Of a stretch of DNA of 36,206 nt, positions 1-8,409 are shown piece by piece. The DNA is taken from positions 1-36,206 of the forward strand of contig JAFDGR010000011.1 in the NCBI GenBank assembly GCA_019309145.1. The letters are read 5' to 3'. Under the pieces are notes generated by a model, which did not search any database, was not told the DNA's origin, and saw only the letters and a list, made by a program, of their open reading frames with translations. The translations under genes and the position numbers were made by a program. This DNA comes from Deltaproteobacteria bacterium. GTDB taxonomy: Bacteria > Desulfobacterota > DSM-4660 > Desulfatiglandales > Desulfatiglandaceae. Positions within the stretch are counted from its first letter, which is position 1. Every line of letters begins with the position of its first letter.

Positions 1-810
1 AAACGCCGGATTGCGGTCAAGATACTCCCGAAATCATTGATCAACGAAATGAGTGCGGAATTTTTTCGTCAGGAGGCTGAGGCCGCGGCCATCTTGTCCC
101 ACCCAAACATCATTCCGGTCTACGAGGTAGGAAACACGGGTGAATTCCTCTTTTTTACCATGCAGCTCGTCAACGGGAAGTCCCTTGCCCAGTACATCAA
201 GATGGCGGCGAAGAATCCCTTGCCTTCCAGGCGCTTTCTCCCCGTGGACGCCACGCTGCGTATCGTCATTGAAGTCCTCGACGCCCTCGATTACGCCCAC
301 CAGCAGGAGATCATCCACCGGGATATCAAGTCGGCTAACATCCTCATCGAGTCCCACACGAAGCGACCCATCATCACGGATTTCGGACTCGCCAAGGTGT
401 CCAGGGGACCTGATGAAAACGACTCCATGATCCTGGGCACACCGACTTACATGGCACCGGAACAGATTCAAAAGGCCCCTGTGGATCCCAGGACCGATAT
501 TTATGCCACCGGCACCATGCTGTTTGAGATGCTGGTAAGCCAGCTGCCCTTTCCCAAGGTGAGCAATGTCAGGGATCTCCTGAAGGCAAAACTGACCCTG
601 CGTGACCGCTTCTTCCAGTATCGGCCTTCCCAGTTGAATCCCGCCGTTACAGAAGGATTGGATCGGATCATACAAAAGGCCACCGCTTTTCATCCGGAAG
701 ACCGGTACGCTTCCGCCCGCGAATTCAAAGCGGACCTGAAAGAATACCGTACGCGCCGGCTCGAAGACGCGGCCGCGAGGAGGAACCATGTCTTCGCCCA
801 AGCCCATTAA
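1..810 (+). CDS. Serine/threonine protein kinase, 5' end outside window
   Basis: Hanks-type protein kinase that transfers phosphate from ATP to Ser/Thr of target proteins. The reading frame is open from base 1, so the true start and the glycine-rich loop lie upstream; 269 residues are visible. Seen in order: the ATP-anchoring lysine in IAVKIL (residue 7), the catalytic loop IHRDIKSANIL (HRD at about 106-108), the metal-binding DFG (about 127-129) and the activation-segment motif GTPTYMAPEQ (about 146-155). All catalytic residues that can be seen are intact, so it should be active. The frame ends soon after the kinase fold with a short basic tail, so no C-terminal sensor or membrane domain follows. 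It overlaps the next gene by 23 bp, which suggests translational coupling with the degenerate-GGDEF protein and a shared signalling role (inference). Confidence 0.93.
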   Translation, partial: KRRIAVKILPKSLINEMSAEFFRQEAEAAAILSHPNIIPVYEVGNTGEFLFFTMQLVNGKSLAQYIKMAAKNPLPSRRFLPVDATLRIVIEVLDALDYAHQQEIIHRDIKSANILIESHTKRPIITDFGLAKVSRGPDENDSMILGTPTYMAPEQIQKAPVDPRTDIYATGTMLFEMLVSQLPFPKVSNVRDLLKAKLTLRDRFFQYRPSQLNPAVTEGLDRIIQKATAFHPEDRYASAREFKADLKEYRTRRLEDAAARRNHVFAQAH

Positions 811-3265
811 AAACCAGTTGATGCAGTTCGGGCGAAATATCGCCCTGACCTTCAACAGGGCCACCATGTACGACACCGCCCATCCCTACGTGGTCCAGTC
901 TATCGAACAGGTCCACCAGACACTGGAGCCTCTGCTGGAACACATTTCGCCCCTGGTTTTCATTTTCAACCAGGGACAGTTCTTCATCGACGAGGAGCCT
1001 CTCGATCCGCGCGTGAATGTAGGTCGCATCGTCTCTCACTTCAAGAAGGCGGGGATCCAGTCCATCTCCTTTGAAAAGGGGGTGGACAAGAACGACATTC
1101 GCATTTTCCTGGAGATCGTCTCTTCCCTGAACAAATACCCCGATACGGACGCCATGAAGGACGCCCTGGCGGCAAAGGGTGTCGATTTCGTGAAGATCAA
1201 TCACGTCTTCTATAAAAAGGTCACAGAAGATGACGAAGTGGTCTCGAAGGAGGCCCTCAAAAAGGTTACACCGGCCATGATGGAGGAGGACCACTTCAAA
1301 TCCAGAAAGATGTTTGTCGAGGCCCTCCTGGAGAGCGTCCTGACCGAGGAGTTCATCAAGACGCTCAATATCGAAAACCTTGTGAAGAACCCGGCGGGCG
1401 TCACCCGGAACATGATCCAGGCGGACCTGGAAGGGGGGAAGGGATCTGCGCAGGGGAAAGAGCGCAAAGTGCCCGGTGGGGTTTCCGGCGGGAACGGCGC
1501 TCCTGGGGACGGAAAAGTCCAGGCCGCTTCTGCAGGGATGAACCGGCAAGGACCTGCTGGGAGCGGAGGCCCTGGTCATCCCGCCGGAGCTGTCGGGGTC
1601 GGGGCCCCGTCCGGGGGATCGATCTCAACGGAGAACGCCGCGCGGCAGCAAGGTCCTGCACAGTTCCCCGGAACCGGCCTGGAAGGATCCGGCAGAGGAG
1701 CGCAGCGAGCCGCCGATCCCCAGGCCGTGGAGGATGTTCCCGTGGGCCACGGTGCCGTACTCTACATGCAACTCGAAGTCATGGAGCAGGAGGTGGAGAA
1801 AAACCTTGCCGGTCAAGGCAGTGTGGAACTTTCCGAACTGGCCTCTGCTGTCTTCGAGATGAAGCATCACCTCATGGCTGGAATTCAGGCCCAGAAGGCC
1901 CTGGGAATCAGCTACGAAAATGAAGAAGAAATCCTGGAGAAGAGCAACGAGATCACGGACCGGGTCCTTCTTTCCCTCATCAGGGAAGAGTATCAGGCGG
2001 GCCGCATCAGCACCTCCCGGCTGGCCCAGATCCTCCGGCGGCTGGTCCCCGACCCCGCGGAACTCCGCAGACTCCTTCCAAAAATCAAGGAGGTCCTTCT
2101 GGAAGAAGGCATGTCCCTGCCCGAGTATCTGAAGCTCGTCCAGGAGCTGGGGCGGGAACTCCAGAGCGACGGCCTGGCCAAGATCATCCACGAGAGCTCG
2201 GAACAGATCGGAGTGGACGGCGAAGAGATTTTCGAGGAGATGCAAAGAAATCCCTCTCAGGCCGCCGAACTCATCTACCTGGCGGCCGAAATCAGGAAGG
2301 GTACGGGAGATGAAAAGGCGCTCTCCGATCTGCTGGTGGATTACGTGGAGCAACTCGGAGCCCGGATGGGGGCGGAAATGGACCAGGGTGCGGAAGACGG
2401 AGGGGAAGCGCATCTTCAAAAGGTCATGACGGACGTCAAATCCAATATCGTCCAAAAGCTGGCTCGCATGGACGTCAAGGACGATATCCTGGCGCGATTG
2501 GAAGAGAAACTGAACAAGCGCGTGGACCATATGCTGGACAACCTGCGGCTGGAGTGGCTCAAGAGCCAGGAGGCGCAGACGGACAAGGCCCCGGCCAAGC
2601 GCCTTAGCGTGCTTCAGACCCTGGAACGTAGCGTAAGTGAAAACGAGGAGTTGGGGGAAATCCTCAAAGTCGTCCGCTCCAAGGTGGAGGCCGGCGAAAT
2701 CGACGAGAACGATTTTCGGCAGATTCACGCGGAGATCCTGGCCCAGAAGCAGCGGATCAACGATCTGGACGCCGGAAAGGGCCTCCCTTCAGGTATCCTG
2801 AAGTCGGACGAACTGGTCTTTTTCCTGGAAAAGGAAATAGCACGCGCCAGGCGTTATAACACACCCTTTGCCGCCTTGGGTTTTTCCCTGGTCAAGGCCA
2901 AGGCCAGGGTCAAGAAGGGGGCGGAAACCGTGAGCCGCCAATCCCTCATGGATGCGGTCCTGCAAAAGCTCGCGGTGATCTTCCGGGAAACGGACGTCCT
3001 GGGGCAGATCGGAAGAAGGAAGGTGGTGGCCCTGCTCCCCATGACACCTGAGTCCGATGGGAAACTCGCTTTGCGCCGCAGCATGAGACTTTTACACCTC
3101 GAACCCCTGGACGTGAAAAGGATCCCCGTGGACATCAAGATGGCGGGCGTGCTGGCCAAGGTGGACCTGGAAGAGGCCCGGGACGCCAAGGCCTTCCTGG
3201 ACACCCTGACCGCCCAACTCACCGACATGGCCGCCAGGATCAAGAATATCCACGCCTATTTCTGA
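788..3265 (+). CDS. Large signalling protein with degenerate C-terminal GGDEF-like domain
   Basis: An 825-residue cytoplasmic protein with no signal peptide or membrane segment. Three zones are visible: an N-terminal conserved-looking alpha/beta region (about 1-210), a Gly/Ala/Pro-rich low-complexity linker (about 213-300), and a long charged helical region (about 320-650) leading to a C-terminal domain (about 665-825). That last domain has the pattern of a diguanylate cyclase: an FFLEKEIARARRYN-like helix, a hydrophobic strand, and a GRRKVVALLPMTPES stretch where GGDEF would be. The GG(D/E)EF signature and metal-binding acidic residues are absent, so it should not make c-di-GMP and may act as a protein-interaction or receptor module. 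The ATG start at 788 lies inside the kinase gene. The linker contains a G6 run (1433-1438) and may be natural low complexity or a frameshifted stretch. Function is otherwise unknown. Confidence 0.8.
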   Translation: MSSPKPIKNQLMQFGRNIALTFNRATMYDTAHPYVVQSIEQVHQTLEPLLEHISPLVFIFNQGQFFIDEEPLDPRVNVGRIVSHFKKAGIQSISFEKGVDKNDIRIFLEIVSSLNKYPDTDAMKDALAAKGVDFVKINHVFYKKVTEDDEVVSKEALKKVTPAMMEEDHFKSRKMFVEALLESVLTEEFIKTLNIENLVKNPAGVTRNMIQADLEGGKGSAQGKERKVPGGVSGGNGAPGDGKVQAASAGMNRQGPAGSGGPGHPAGAVGVGAPSGGSISTENAARQQGPAQFPGTGLEGSGRGAQRAADPQAVEDVPVGHGAVLYMQLEVMEQEVEKNLAGQGSVELSELASAVFEMKHHLMAGIQAQKALGISYENEEEILEKSNEITDRVLLSLIREEYQAGRISTSRLAQILRRLVPDPAELRRLLPKIKEVLLEEGMSLPEYLKLVQELGRELQSDGLAKIIHESSEQIGVDGEEIFEEMQRNPSQAAELIYLAAEIRKGTGDEKALSDLLVDYVEQLGARMGAEMDQGAEDGGEAHLQKVMTDVKSNIVQKLARMDVKDDILARLEEKLNKRVDHMLDNLRLEWLKSQEAQTDKAPAKRLSVLQTLERSVSENEELGEILKVVRSKVEAGEIDENDFRQIHAEILAQKQRINDLDAGKGLPSGILKSDELVFFLEKEIARARRYNTPFAALGFSLVKAKARVKKGAETVSRQSLMDAVLQKLAVIFRETDVLGQIGRRKVVALLPMTPESDGKLALRRSMRLLHLEPLDVKRIPVDIKMAGVLAKVDLEEARDAKAFLDTLTAQLTDMAARIKNIHAYF

Positions 3266-3377
3266 TGGAAAGCACTCCCTTTTCATGCAGTTTGGCGGGA
3301 CATCTCTTGATATGAAAATTCCCATGGGCTTGGACTGGAAATTGTGGTGGGTGAGCAGGCGAAATCGTCTGCAGTGC

Positions 3378-5663
3378 CTACCGCTGCTCCTGATGCTTCT
3401 CTTCAATGGCCTTGAGAATCTTTTCCGGGGTCATGGGAAAATCTGTCAGGGTCACGCCAATGGCATTGCTTATTGCAGCGGCATAGGCCTGGGCCGCGCT
3501 CATGGCAATGGACATACCCGCCTCTTTTGCCCCATACGGGCCGGCCGGATCCAGGGATTCCACGATGATGTTGTTAATCCTGGGCATGTCGCAGGCAAGG
3601 GGGACTTTGTATTCCAGTTGTGTGGGGTTCAGGCATCTCCCCCCGTCCCAAGAGTGGTACTCGGTCAGCATGCCACCCTGCCCTCCCATGGCCACGCTGC
3701 CTTCAAATTGTCCCTCCACCAGCATGGGATTCAGGGCAAAGCCGCAATCCTGGGCGGCCGTCACCTCCAGGGCCTTGACCATACCTGTTTCCGGATCAAC
3801 CTCCACCTCGGCTATCGTGGCCCCGAACGAAAAGGCCTCCGACAGCTGGCCCTGGGGGTTTTTCACCCATTCCCTGGTGTGATCGACCTTTGGCGCGTAG
3901 TGCCCTTCGCCCGAGACCGGGCTCCCCTGAATAAGCCCCATTCGAACCGCCTTCTTGAGCGGGATAAAACGATCCGGGCTCCCGGCAACAAATATCTTCT
4001 TGTCCTTTAACATGAGGTCCCGCGGGTTTGCCTCGAGCGCTTTTGCCGCAATAGCAAAGAGCTTGTTTCGGGCATCAACAGCAGCCAGCCGGGCGGCATT
4101 TCCCCCGGCAAACGTGGTCACCATGGAATAGGAACCCGGGTCATTGGGGGTCACCTCGGTATCCGCCGTGATCAGCGTCACCTCATCCATGGAAAGGCCC
4201 AGTTCTTCGGCAACCACCTGGACGAGCATGTTATCATTGCCCTGGCCGTTATCCACCACCCCTGAAATCAGGGTGACCCCGCCGTCTTCATTAAATTTTA
4301 TGATGGCCTGAGATCCCCCCCTGATCCCAAGAGGGAATCCGGTCTGCACCGAGTTTATGCCGATGCCGATGCCCCTCCACGGCGGGAGTTTGCCGTATTT
4401 TTCCCTCCACCCGGACTTCAAAGCGGCCTTCTCAATGCATTCCGTCAGGCCGCAGGAGGAAACGTAACTCCCGGTGGGGGTGTATTCCCCTGCCTGCCGA
4501 GCGTTGCGAAGACGCATGGTCACCGGATCAATACCCAGTTCTTCGGCCAGCATGTCCAGTTGCAGGTCTATGCCGCAGGCAAAGGAGCGGCCGTGCATCC
4601 GGATCATGCCCCTGATGGGTTTGTTCGTGAAAATCCTGTACCCGTTGTACCTCACATTGTCCATTCGATATGCCTGCTCCATACACAGGAACGGCACTGA
4701 GGTGGCAATAGGGCCTGTGGAGGAATAAGCCCCTCCGTCCATGTAACAGGTGATGTCCCGTGCAAGGACCTTTCCCTCCCGGTCCACGCCTGTTTTTATG
4801 GTGGTGATAAGGGCATGGCCCATACGGACATTGACGGTATTTTCCTCCCTCGTATAAACGATCCTGACCGGCCGGCCGGACTTTCTTGCAAGAAGGGCAC
4901 AGATATAGTCGGCAGGCGAGATCTCGGATCTCCCTCCAAAGGCCCCACCAATGGCGATCTTCCGCACTTTGACCTTGTGGAGCGGCATCTGGAGGGCGTT
5001 TGACAGGGGTTTTGATTTCATGTGAGGTCCGGCATTGGGCATCCATATCTCCAGGTTGCCGTCGTCATCAAAACGGGCCACAACCGCGTACGGCTCACCC
5101 ATAAAATAGTCGTCTTCAGCAGCGGTAAAGGTATCTTCACGGATCAGGGAGGACTCACTGAAGCCCTTTTCTATATCACCCACGTCGATATTGACATGCA
5201 CGTTTACATTATTCGGGTAATTCTCGTGTATCCACGGGCCCTCCGACGCCATTGCCTCAATGGGGTCATACACTGCGGGAAGCTCTTCAAGGTCCACGTC
5301 AATCAGGTCCAGCGCCTCAAGCGCGGTCTCTTCATCCACCGCCGCGACAGCCGCTATTTCTTCCCCGAAATACCGCACCTTGTCCCTGGGAAGAAAATCC
5401 ATGTCCTGGGTGTAACGGAACACTCCCCACTTGACCCCGGCGGTGTCCTGCCCCGTGACAACGGCCTTCACCCCTTTGAGCCGTTCCGCCCGTGAGGTAT
5501 CAATATGCAGTATCCGTGCGTGGGCCAGGGGACTCCGTTTGATCTTGCCCGCCAGCATTCGCGGGAGCTTCAGGTCCGCGGCAAACTGCACGTCTCCTGT
5601 TACTCTTGAAAGGGAATCAACCCTCGGGACCCGTTTCCCGATCAGGGAAAACTCTTTTTCCAT
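3378..5663 (-). CDS. Molybdenum-hydroxylase large subunit, 4-hydroxybenzoyl-CoA reductase alpha-like
   Basis: A 761-residue molybdopterin-binding subunit of the xanthine dehydrogenase/aldehyde oxidase family, close in length to 4-hydroxybenzoyl-CoA reductase alpha. Visible family marks include the N-terminal RVDSLSRVTGDVQFAADL stretch, the cofactor loop GGAFGGRSE, GVVDNGQGNDN, and the C-terminal GPYGAKEAGM block. In this family the residue after GxKxxG is the catalytic glutamate (as in GxKxVGE); here it is methionine (Met717, codon 3513-3515), so normal hydroxylase or reductase chemistry is doubtful. The rest of the subunit shows no decay. The ATG start has GGAGGG just upstream and lies 2 bp after the stop of the 2Fe-2S subunit gene, the last of a B-C-A operon. 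The substrate cannot be read from sequence; the 4-hydroxybenzoyl-CoA link rests on the partner subunit. Confidence 0.9.
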   Translation of the reverse strand: MEKEFSLIGKRVPRVDSLSRVTGDVQFAADLKLPRMLAGKIKRSPLAHARILHIDTSRAERLKGVKAVVTGQDTAGVKWGVFRYTQDMDFLPRDKVRYFGEEIAAVAAVDEETALEALDLIDVDLEELPAVYDPIEAMASEGPWIHENYPNNVNVHVNIDVGDIEKGFSESSLIREDTFTAAEDDYFMGEPYAVVARFDDDGNLEIWMPNAGPHMKSKPLSNALQMPLHKVKVRKIAIGGAFGGRSEISPADYICALLARKSGRPVRIVYTREENTVNVRMGHALITTIKTGVDREGKVLARDITCYMDGGAYSSTGPIATSVPFLCMEQAYRMDNVRYNGYRIFTNKPIRGMIRMHGRSFACGIDLQLDMLAEELGIDPVTMRLRNARQAGEYTPTGSYVSSCGLTECIEKAALKSGWREKYGKLPPWRGIGIGINSVQTGFPLGIRGGSQAIIKFNEDGGVTLISGVVDNGQGNDNMLVQVVAEELGLSMDEVTLITADTEVTPNDPGSYSMVTTFAGGNAARLAAVDARNKLFAIAAKALEANPRDLMLKDKKIFVAGSPDRFIPLKKAVRMGLIQGSPVSGEGHYAPKVDHTREWVKNPQGQLSEAFSFGATIAEVEVDPETGMVKALEVTAAQDCGFALNPMLVEGQFEGSVAMGGQGGMLTEYHSWDGGRCLNPTQLEYKVPLACDMPRINNIIVESLDPAGPYGAKEAGMSIAMSAAQAYAAAISNAIGVTLTDFPMTPEKILKAIEEKHQEQR

Positions 5664-5665
5664 GC

Positions 5666-6157
5666 TTACCCTCCGGTACTATTCCGGCCGGAGCCCATGG
5701 TGACGGCGAGCACGGCCTCGACAATCTTCGCATAGCCGGTGCATCTGCAGATATTCCCACTTATCCCTCGGCGGATGTCTTCTTCGGTCGGCGCGGGGTT
5801 TCTCTTGAGCAATCCCTTGACCGACATAAGCATTCCCGGAGTGCAGAACCCGCACTGAACCGCACCGTGATCAATGAACGACTGCTGCAGGGGATCCGGA
5901 TGACCGTGCGCTCCCAGACCCTCCACGGTCGTTATTTCGCGGCCCTCCATCTCCAGGGCCAGGGTCAGGCAACTCCTCACCGGGACCCCGTCACACAATA
6001 CCGTGCATGAACCGCACACCCCTTCTCCGCAGCTCTCCTTGGTACCGGTAAGCTCCAGTTCTTCCCGGAGGACCTCGAGCAGGGTCCTGTTAGGCGAGAT
6101 ATACAAGTCTACTTCTTCGCCGTTTACCGTAAAAGACAATGGCACCTTGTTTTTCAT
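5666..6157 (-). CDS. Molybdenum-hydroxylase small [2Fe-2S] subunit
   Basis: Electron-transfer subunit (163 residues from the chosen start) that carries two [2Fe-2S] clusters between the molybdenum site and the FAD or 4Fe-4S subunit. The plant-type cluster ligands are Cys43, Cys48, Cys51 and Cys63 (C-x4-C-x2-C-x11-C). The second cluster uses Cys102, Cys105, Cys137 and Cys139 (CGFC and CRC). The frame extends upstream to 6250, but the ATG at 6157 is preferred: it has GGGGAAGGA at good spacing, begins directly with the ferredoxin fold (KNKVPLSFTVNGEE), and gives the usual family length. The longer start would overlap the preceding FAD-subunit gene. All cofactor ligands are present, unlike the altered active site of the large subunit. 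Confidence 0.92.
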   Translation of the reverse strand: MKNKVPLSFTVNGEEVDLYISPNRTLLEVLREELELTGTKESCGEGVCGSCTVLCDGVPVRSCLTLALEMEGREITTVEGLGAHGHPDPLQQSFIDHGAVQCGFCTPGMLMSVKGLLKRNPAPTEEDIRRGISGNICRCTGYAKIVEAVLAVTMGSGRNSTGG

Positions 6158-6230
6158 GACATGTTCCTTCCCCGGTAGCTCCGTTGGGCCTGGCACATGA
6201 TCTCCATCCCCTTCTTTCACGATCCCCGCA

Positions 6231-7232
6231 TCAGCCGGTTGCCACTGCAATCGCCTCTTTTATGGCCCTTCTGACCAGGATATGGGCCATCTTTTGCCGG
6301 TATTCCAGGGACGAGCCCAGATTCTCAACCATAAAGGCGGACGCATGTTTTTTTGCCAGATCCGAAGTGGCCTCAATGGCCTTTGTATCGTCAATGGGCA
6401 TTCCCACAAGGGTGGCGGCAGCCTCTTTCAGCAGCAGGGGTGCCGCGCCTGCGCCACCCACGGCGATCCTGACGGCCTCTATTCGCCGATCCACTACCCT
6501 GAGTGACACTGCAGCCGATACAAGGGCAAAATCAATCGCCGAGCGGTATGAAACCTTTTGAAAACCGCTGCCCGCCCCTTCTCCGGGCATTGGCACACGT
6601 ATCTCCAGCACGAGTTCATCGGGCTCAATGGCAAAAGGGGCCTCACCCTTCCCGGTAAAGAACTCTTCCACGGGGAGCACCCTTTCTCCCTTGCTGGAAG
6701 CGAGAATCACCTCACAACCCAGGGCCATCAGGGCACAGGCCCCATCAGACTGGTTGGCCGAGCGGCACCGGTCACTGTTTTCCTCGGCGTAACAGGTCTG
6801 GCCGTTGTCCTTGTGGCACGGGGTCCTGCCGGAACGCCAGAATTGGGATTGATTGTAGAACAGGCACCGCGTATCAAGGCAGAGATTCCCGCCGATGGTT
6901 CCCCGAAAGTGCTGGATCGACGGGGCGCCGATCTTCCCCACGGCCTGTCTCAGAGCGGGCAGATACTTTTCTACTTTTTCGTTTTCCAGCACCTCCACCA
7001 GGGGCGTCATGGGACCAATAACGATCACCCCGTCTTTTTCTCTTATGCCTTTCAGGCCCTCCAGGTTTTTCAGGCTTACCACGAAACGCGGTTTCACCAG
7101 TCGCTGTTTCATGCGGACCAGCAGGTCTGTACCGCCGGCCAGCACCACAGCTTCTTCGCCATGAGAAGCCAGGTAATCCAGGGCCTCCCGGAGATCTCCA
7201 GGAGCAAAATATTCAAATTCCGGAATAATCAC
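6231..7232 (-). CDS. Molybdenum-hydroxylase FAD subunit with extra [4Fe-4S] insertion (4-hydroxybenzoyl-CoA reductase beta-like)
   Basis: A 333-residue FAD-binding (CoxM/XdhB-type) subunit. FAD contacts are visible at VLAGGTDLLVRM (about 30-41) and TIGGNLC (112-118). An insertion absent from ordinary xanthine dehydrogenases carries Cys123, Cys139, Cys147 and Cys156. The spacing 16/8/9 is the same as the four [4Fe-4S] ligands I recall for Thauera 4-hydroxybenzoyl-CoA reductase beta (122/138/146/155). That cluster is characteristic of the low-potential, reductive members of the family, so the enzyme probably works with ferredoxin-type partners rather than NAD or O2 (inference). Translation starts at GTG with AGGA upstream. 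It is the first gene of the operon; the next gene's start lies 73 bp beyond this stop. Confidence 0.92.
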   Translation of the reverse strand: MIIPEFEYFAPGDLREALDYLASHGEEAVVLAGGTDLLVRMKQRLVKPRFVVSLKNLEGLKGIREKDGVIVIGPMTPLVEVLENEKVEKYLPALRQAVGKIGAPSIQHFRGTIGGNLCLDTRCLFYNQSQFWRSGRTPCHKDNGQTCYAEENSDRCRSANQSDGACALMALGCEVILASSKGERVLPVEEFFTGKGEAPFAIEPDELVLEIRVPMPGEGAGSGFQKVSYRSAIDFALVSAAVSLRVVDRRIEAVRIAVGGAGAAPLLLKEAAATLVGMPIDDTKAIEATSDLAKKHASAFMVENLGSSLEYRQKMAHILVRRAIKEAIAVATG

Positions 7233-7385
7233 TTTAATAATCCTGCGGCTGTCATAAGGGCCTTGGGCGCCCCTGTTTTTTTCTCATTCCGCTCAAAGGG
7301 GTCCCCAATATCCTCCCTCCCCGGCGGTGGCCCACCATATCACAATGGTCTTTTTGATCAAGCAAAATCCGCCTGCAGGATGTTG

Positions 7386-7414
7386 TGGAGACAATGGAAT
7401 AAAAGAGATATAAT
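7386..7414 (+). promoter_or_regulatory. Candidate sigma-70 promoter for the epimerase gene
   Basis: A perfect TATAAT (7409-7414) is preceded, with a 17-bp spacer, by TGGAGA (7386-7391), which matches four of six bases of the -35 consensus. It lies 66 bp before the ATG at 7481, whose ribosome binding site AGGAG is at 7470-7474. It is in the divergent region between the hydroxylase operon and the epimerase gene. Assignment is by consensus only. Confidence 0.45.
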
Positions 7415-7480
7415 AAACATTGAGGGAGACGCTCTTTCAGACAGCGATGACCCAATGTATTCTCGTAACAGGAGATTGCT

Positions 7481-8389
7481 ATGCGCATTTTCATGACAGG
7501 CGGAACGGGTTTTGTGGGCACGACGCTGAGCACGCGGCTTGCGGCCGAAGGCCACGAGGTAACCATCCTTTCCAGGCATGTTTCCCGGGATCGCAATCTG
7601 TCCCCCGGTATCACCCTCATCCAGGGCGATCCCACCCAAAAAGGTCCCTGGCAGGACCAGCTTGACGGGAACGATGTCTTCATCAACCTGGCCGGGGCCT
7701 CCATTTTCAGGCGATGGACCCAAAAAGCAAAAACATTGATGCGGGAAAGCCGCCTCCAGACCACCGGGAACCTGGTCAATGCCCTTGCAAGGGTCCAGGG
7801 TCGGGAAATCGTCCTGCTTTCCGCTTCAGCAGTCGGATACTACGGCTTTCATGAAAATGAAATCCTGGGTGAAGAGAGCCCCCACGGGAATGATTATCTC
7901 GCAACCCTGGCGGTGGATTGGGAAAAGGAAGCGCTCCGTGCAGAGGAATATGGCGTTCGGGTGCTCCTCTGCCGGTTCGGCATCGTGCTGGGAAGGCACG
8001 GCGGCGCCCTGGGTCAGATGTTGCCTCTTTTCCGCAAAGGACTGGGAAGCGCCCTGGGAACTGGGAACCAGTGGTTTCCCTGGATTCATGAACAGGACCT
8101 GGTGAATATCTTCCGCTTCCTGGTGGAACAAAAAGGTCTTTCAGGGCCTATCAATTTTACCGCTCCCGAACCGGTTACCAATCGAGAATTTACCAAGGCC
8201 CTTGGAAAGGCCCTCGGGAAACCCACCTTCCTGCCCGCGGTTCCGGGGTTTTTCCTGAAAATAATGAAAGGGGAGTTCGGCACGGTCCTCTTGAGAGGCC
8301 AGCGGGTCATCCCGAAAAAGCTCCTTCATGCCGGATTCCGTTTCCGGTTTCCCACGATCCAGGACGCCCTCACTGACCTCGTGTCATGA
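7481..8389 (+). CDS. TIGR01777-type NAD(P)-dependent SDR epimerase
   Basis: A 302-residue atypical short-chain dehydrogenase of the TIGR01777 (YfcH-like) group. The N-terminus MRIFMTGGTGFVGTTL is the dinucleotide-binding TGGTGFVG motif, and SASAVGYYG (about residues 110-118) holds the family's YYG active-site tyrosine region. The C-terminal 50 residues match the short domain typical of this group (PAVPGFFLKIMKGEF, then a GQRVIPKKL-type motif). Members are predicted nucleotide-sugar epimerases or reductases with no settled substrate. It stands alone between two minus-strand operons, with its own promoter-like sequence, and ends 20 bp from the convergent methyltransferase gene. Confidence 0.93.
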   Translation: MRIFMTGGTGFVGTTLSTRLAAEGHEVTILSRHVSRDRNLSPGITLIQGDPTQKGPWQDQLDGNDVFINLAGASIFRRWTQKAKTLMRESRLQTTGNLVNALARVQGREIVLLSASAVGYYGFHENEILGEESPHGNDYLATLAVDWEKEALRAEEYGVRVLLCRFGIVLGRHGGALGQMLPLFRKGLGSALGTGNQWFPWIHEQDLVNIFRFLVEQKGLSGPINFTAPEPVTNREFTKALGKALGKPTFLPAVPGFFLKIMKGEFGTVLLRGQRVIPKKLLHAGFRFRFPTIQDALTDLVS

Positions 8390-8409
8390 GGAATTTTTTT
8401 CAGCGCTTT

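Noticed and set aside
34-876. 280-residue open frame on the minus strand
   Set aside because: It is antisense to the protein kinase, shows no recognisable domain, and its frame reflects the GC pattern of the kinase codons.
1625-2728. 367-residue open frame on the minus strand
   Set aside because: Antisense to the degenerate-GGDEF gene, with a shadow-like composition and no family match.
7255-7290. GC-rich stretch followed by seven Ts on the plus strand as a terminator
   Set aside because: The stem needs a bulge, and no plus-strand gene ends upstream of it.
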